64,000 bases of DNA from the NCBI RefSeq assembly GCF_010731115.1, contig NZ_AP022616.1, positions 5,789,198-5,853,197 of the forward strand. The letters run 5' to 3'. The notes beneath the pieces are model-generated. The model saw only the letters and a list, made by a program, of their open reading frames with translations. It ran no database searches and was not told the DNA's origin. Of the stretch, positions 60,909-64,000 are shown piece by piece. Position 1 is the stretch's first letter. Each line of letters begins with the position of its first letter. Source of the stretch: Mycolicibacterium phocaicum (GTDB taxonomy: Bacteria; Actinomycetota; Actinomycetes; Mycobacteriales; Mycobacteriaceae). Both the position numbers and the translations under genes were made by a program.

Positions 60909-61763
60909 GTGAGCAGCTCAACGCGACCCGTGACCGTCCTCGAGAAGTCCGACGTCTTGCCCGCCCTCTTCGGGGTGTGGGACGACCTGGACACGCTGTT
61001 GTCCACCATTTCCGAAGCGGAACTGCTGACCACGCAGACCGAGCTGCCCGGCTGGCATGTCCGCGATGTGGTCGCGCACATCATCGGCACCGAGCTGATG
61101 CTCAAGGGTGAACCGGTGCCGGAAGCCGACATGGACGTCTCCGAACTCGACCACGTGCACAACCCCATCGGCGTGATGAACGAATGCTGGAACCGGTCGA
61201 TGGCCGGGCTCTCGAGCGCCGAACTGTTGGAGAAGTTCCGTGCTGTCACCGACGACCGGCGGGCGACCTTGACCGCGATGTCGGACGAGGAGTGGAACAC
61301 CCCGACGATGACGCCGGCCGGGCAGGACAGCCTCGGTCGCTTCATGCGGATCCGGACGTTCGACTCGTGGATGCACGAGCAGGACATTCGCGAATCGGTG
61401 GCGCGCGTGGCGTCGGACGCCGCATTGCAGAAGCCGGAAGCGCGGCTGGCGCTCGACGAGATCGAGACGATGATGGGCTTCGTCGTCGCCAAGCGCGGGG
61501 GAGCCCCCGACGGATCGCGCGTCGAGATCCAACTGACCGGTCCCATGGCGCGCACCATCCGCGTCGCCGTCGACGGCCGCGCGGCCGTGGTGCCCGACTT
61601 CGGTGGCGCCGAACCGACGACGGTGATCCGGATGGACGGCTGGCAGTTCACGCGGCTGTGCGGCGGACGCCCACTGGGCGCGGTTCGTTCCGTGGCCATC
61701 GAATACGAGGGCGACGCCGAGGTCGGGCAGCGCATCGTCGAGAACCTCGGTTACGTCATCTGA
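60909..61763 (+). CDS. Maleylpyruvate-isomerase-type (MDMPI) mycothiol-dependent protein
   Basis: A 284-residue protein of the mycothiol-dependent DinB-like family. LPGWHVRDVVAHIIGTELML carries the metal histidines (WHVRDVVAHI), RTFDSWMHEQDIRESVA the third site and a C-terminal SCP2-like beta domain follows. The GTG at 60909 gives MSSSTRPVTVLEKSD. Mycothiol-dependent metal enzymes are typical of actinobacteria. Divergent from AraC. Confidence 0.82.
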   Translation: MSSSTRPVTVLEKSDVLPALFGVWDDLDTLLSTISEAELLTTQTELPGWHVRDVVAHIIGTELMLKGEPVPEADMDVSELDHVHNPIGVMNECWNRSMAGLSSAELLEKFRAVTDDRRATLTAMSDEEWNTPTMTPAGQDSLGRFMRIRTFDSWMHEQDIRESVARVASDAALQKPEARLALDEIETMMGFVVAKRGGAPDGSRVEIQLTGPMARTIRVAVDGRAAVVPDFGGAEPTTVIRMDGWQFTRLCGGRPLGAVRSVAIEYEGDAEVGQRIVENLGYVI

Positions 61764-61855
61764 CCTGCTGGTTTCGGTGGCCTCGGATATTCAGTGGAGC
61801 TTGTCGGAGCTACCGGTATGATGGAGTGTCCTGCCGAAAGTCGGCGGGGGTGCGA

Positions 61856-62224
61856 GGGGCTGAACGGTTTCGACTTCGCGCATCGAATCAAGGGAAGCGT
61901 GCCGGTGCAGGCAAGAGACCACCGTAAGCGTCGTTGTAACCAATTAAGCGCCGATTCTCATCAGCGCGACTACGCCCTCGCTGCCTAAGTAGCGACCGCG
62001 TGTCTGTCAGACCGGGAGCGCCCTCGGCCCGGACCCTGGCATCGACTAGAGGGACCCACCCACGGGGCCGGTCGCGGGACCCGTGGGGACATCAAACAGC
62101 GACTGGGATCGTCATCTCGGCTTGTTCGCGTGACCGGGAGATCCAAGTAGAGGCATAGCGAACTGCGCACGGAGAAGTCTTGAGGGAATGCCGTAGGACC
62201 CGGGTTCAATTCCCGGCAGCTCCA
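61856..62224 (+). ncRNA. ssrA: tmRNA (SsrA)
   Basis: The 5' end GGGGCTGAACGGTTTCGAC and 3' end TTCAATTCCCGGCAGCTCC form the tRNA-like acceptor and T arm (GGGGCUG with CAGCUCC). The tag reading frame at 61950-61988 encodes ADSHQRDYALAA then TAA, the mycobacterial tag type. Pseudoknot stems are recognisable as in M. tuberculosis. The genomic 3' end reads CUCCACAA rather than CUCCACCA, so CCA must be added after transcription. Confidence 0.97.
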
Positions 62225-62230
62225 CAAGGG

Positions 62231-62265
62231 AAGGCCCGGCTCGAATGAGTCGGGCCTTTTCGTTT
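62231..62265 (+). terminator. Intrinsic terminator after ssrA
   Basis: A stem AAGGCCCGGCTC (62231-62242) with GAGTCGGGCCTT (62247-62258), one G-T wobble, loop GAAT and TTTTCGTTT tail. Confidence 0.88.
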
Positions 62266-62302
62266 GGTTGCGTCATCGGGTCTGTCCCACCCGCCCCTCG
62301 AC

Positions 62303-62728
62303 TCAGACGTTTCTGATGTCTGCCTTGAGCAGGTGGGGTTCGGTGTCGGTGTCATCGATGCCGAAGCTGATGATGCGACGCGGCGTGATGCGGATGATCG
62401 CGGAATCGAGGACGTCTCCCGCGGGGGCAACTCGCCCCGACGCTGTCACGGCCTGCTGGGCGGTGCCGCGTATCTCCAGGCACCGCACGCGCCATGGATT
62501 GCGCGAGGCGATGTCATCGACGACGAAAGCCACCTTGTCGTGGTGGGCGAGGTTGCGGTACTTCTGGCTCTTGGCCATGTGGTAGCCCGAGATGTCGATG
62601 GTGCCCAGTTCCTCGTTGTAGGTGAAGCCCACTGGGCTGACCTGCGGTGTGCCGTCGGGCTGGATAGTGGCGAGTCGCCCGAGGTCTGCCGCCTTCAGGT
62701 ATTCGATTTCGTGTGGTTTGAAGGTCAT
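62303..62728 (-). CDS. PPOX-class (flavin/F420-dependent) oxidoreductase
   Basis: A 141-residue split-barrel protein: LGRLATIQPDGTPQVSPVGF opens the family, KYRNLAHHDKVAFVVDD and RCLEIRGTAQQ follow. Mycobacteria use F420 or FMN in these. The ATG at 62728 lies seven bases after a MerR-type promoter. It converges on the ssrA terminator. Confidence 0.87.
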   Translation of the reverse strand: MTFKPHEIEYLKAADLGRLATIQPDGTPQVSPVGFTYNEELGTIDISGYHMAKSQKYRNLAHHDKVAFVVDDIASRNPWRVRCLEIRGTAQQAVTASGRVAPAGDVLDSAIIRITPRRIISFGIDDTDTEPHLLKADIRNV

Positions 62729-62742
62729 ACATTCGACGCTAG

Positions 62743-62764
62743 GACCTCAACATAGGTTGAGGTC
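62743..62764 (-). promoter_or_regulatory. SoxR/MerR-type promoter of the PPOX gene
   Basis: GACCTCAAC-ATAG-GTTGAGGTC is a perfect 22-base palindrome with a 9-base arm. On the minus strand TTGACC (-35) is separated by 19 bases from TAGCGT (-10), the long spacer diagnostic of MerR-family control, with the palindrome in the spacer. The regulator is not in the window. Confidence 0.75.
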
Positions 62765-62844
62765 AACCCCGGCGCCACCACACGTTCCGTAGTTTCGATA
62801 CCACCATGTGGTGAGCGACATTCCGCATTTTCCGTGACAGAAAC

Positions 62845-62858
62845 TGAAACACGTTCTA
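62845..62858 (+). promoter_or_regulatory. KstR-type operator
   Basis: TGAAACACGTTCTA matches the KstR consensus TnnAACnnGTTnnA at every fixed position. It ends about 11 bases before the SnoaL-like start, so cholesterol-catabolism control is plausible. Confidence 0.7.
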
Positions 62859-62868
62859 GTCTCGCGTG

Positions 62869-63338
62869 ATGGGTAACCTGGAGGCGATCGCCGACATTCA
62901 ACGGCTCAAGTACCGCTACTTCCGCTCCTTGGACCTCAAGGAGTGGGACACCTTCGGGGACTGCCTCGCTGCAGATGTCGTGACCCGCTACGGCACACAC
63001 GCGATGGGTGAGCCGGTGCATTACGAGGGACGAGACGCCGTCGTCGACTTCATGCGGACGAACCTCGACAACGGCATCATCACGACCCATATCGCCAGCC
63101 ACCCGAGATCGACCTCGACTCCGACACCACGGCGCACGGTTCGTGGGTTTTCGAGGACACCGTGATCGTGCCGGGCCACGCGATGATCCGCGGTTCGGGC
63201 TACTACTCGGACACCTATCGCAAGGACGAGGACGGTGTGTGGCGCATCGCCAGCACCGGGTACCAGCGCATCTACGAGGCGCTCACGTCGTTGGAGGATA
63301 TGCCGAGTTTCAAGTTGCTTGCGAACCGCTGGGCGTAG
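62869..63338 (+). pseudogene. SnoaL-like (NTF2-fold) protein, frameshifted
   Basis: The first frame gives MGNLEAIADIQRLKYRYFRSLDL, then THAMGEPVHYEGRDAVVDFMRT, up to SHP near 63105. From there frame two continues EIDLDSDTTAHGSWVFEDTV and ends SFKLLANRWA with TAG at 63336-63338. A missing G (CACCCGGAG to CACCCGAG) restores one frame of about 157 codons. SnoaL-like proteins act as isomerases or hydratases; with the KstR box it may be a steroid-pathway isomerase. Sequencing error is possible. Confidence 0.82.
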
Positions 63339-63356
63339 TGCCGGCGCGCCCTGCGC

Positions 63357-63855
63357 CTAGTTCGTCAACACGTTCAACACGAAGTTGGCGTCGGTCTGAT
63401 TCGGCACCTCGGGCGGCACCTGCACGGTGCCGTCACCGCGGGCCTTGCTGTATTTGCCGCTGCCGCCGACGATCGACATCGGCACGGTTTCACCCTTGCT
63501 GAACACGGCGGCACGGTCGGCAAGAGTCTGGACTGAAATCTGCCCACCGTCGAGGATGAAGGTCTCGGTGCACGAGACGTCACCCGAGGTGGCGTTGCCG
63601 CTGAGGGTGGTGCACTGTCCGGCGGTCCGCCCGAGCTTCGTGCCGCCCTGGCGATCGAAGACGTCGCCGGAGAAGATGAACTGGTCGCCGGGTCCCGGGA
63701 GTCCCGAGGTCCACGCTGGTCTGCCCGGTGTCGTGCTCATAGAAGTGCAGCGTGGTGACGGCCGACTGATCCTTGCCTTTGTCGCCCGGTGAACAGGACA
63801 TCGTCAGCAGCAGGGCGGGGGTCAGCACGGCCGCCGTGGTACGCAACGTGTTCAT
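63357..63855 (-). pseudogene. Exported allene-oxide-cyclase-like protein, frameshifted
   Basis: The ATG at 63855 begins a signal peptide (TAAVLTPALLLTMSCSPGD; the cysteine may be lipidated) and HFYEHDTGQTSVDLG. Near 63690-63705 the frame breaks; the other frame continues GDQFIFSGDVFDRQGGTKLG and ends DANFVLNVLTN. Together these make a barrel of the allene oxide cyclase/dirigent type. The net shift is one base. Function in bacteria unknown. Confidence 0.78.
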
Positions 63856-64000
63856 GGATCTTCCTCTCGGCGGGGTGAACAGCTACTAATGGCCGCAAAC
63901 CATCGGTTGAGCGGTAAGACCTCCTTATCCATACGATCAGCTGCGAGTTCCCTTGTGGGGAACCGTCGCTGTCGAGCATCCACTCGCGGGCCGCAATTCA
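63856..64000. other. Window end, nothing recognised
   Basis: No supported gene or hairpin; it probably holds the promoter of the exported protein. Confidence 0.4.

Overview
The window comes from a high-GC actinobacterium, almost certainly a rapid-growing Mycobacterium (Mycolicibacterium). The evidence is an antigen 85 mycolyltransferase, an EspR-type regulator, FprA, a DUF222/HNH (13E12-type) gene with a mycobacterial SOS box, a tmRNA whose tag reads ADSHQRDYALAA, and the block prfB - MscS-like - Pro/Thr-rich membrane protein - ftsE - ftsX - smpB in the order known from M. tuberculosis. Start codons are ATG or GTG, and tandem genes commonly overlap as ATGA or GTGA.

Layout. 1-8.3 kb: an AttH-like gene cut by the window edge, a phosphotransferase, a divergent TetR gene, a GH16 glycosidase, a Crp paralogue, and an amino-acid permease with a DmpA-type peptidase opposite another TetR gene. 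8.4-12 kb: an EspR-like regulator facing a four-gene cassette of two duplicated, unrecognised families in A-B-B'-A' order. 12-20.2 kb: a secreted protein, a membrane protein, a MocR regulator opposite an AhpD-like gene, a second cytochrome b (QcrB) coupled to a nitroreductase behind a perfect CRP box, an SRPBCC/DUF2867 pair, and an SOS-boxed HNH gene. 20.3-35.5 kb: the complete nuoA-N operon on the minus strand, with a long hairpin element between nuoF and nuoG. 35.7-45.5 kb: a receiver-domain protein, then a compact minus-strand catabolic operon (ring-cleavage-type dioxygenase, hydrolase, CoA transferase, HMG-CoA-lyase-type enzyme, TetR, and an acyl-CoA dehydrogenase/kinase/DUF6285 trio resembling LvaC-LvaA-LvaB), plus a flavin monooxygenase and its TetR. 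45.8-54 kb: antigen 85, a broken serine hydrolase, fadE23/fadE24, hisN, small exported and membrane proteins, and fprA. 54-64 kb: prfB to smpB, an exporter, a VOC/AraC pair, an MDMPI-type enzyme, ssrA, a flavin/F420 oxidoreductase with a MerR-type promoter, and two frameshifted genes.

The strongest candidates for undescribed biology are the EspR-linked A-B-B'-A' cassette, the 36-45 kb operon (predicted to open a ring and feed a 4-hydroxyacyl-CoA route), and the solitary CRP-controlled QcrB. A caution applies from 46.8 kb onward: six genes there carry lesions (a nonsense codon, three frameshifts, a tandem duplication in fprA and an internal deletion in ftsE), some in genes expected to be essential. 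Assembly error and real decay must be separated before any of them is interpreted.
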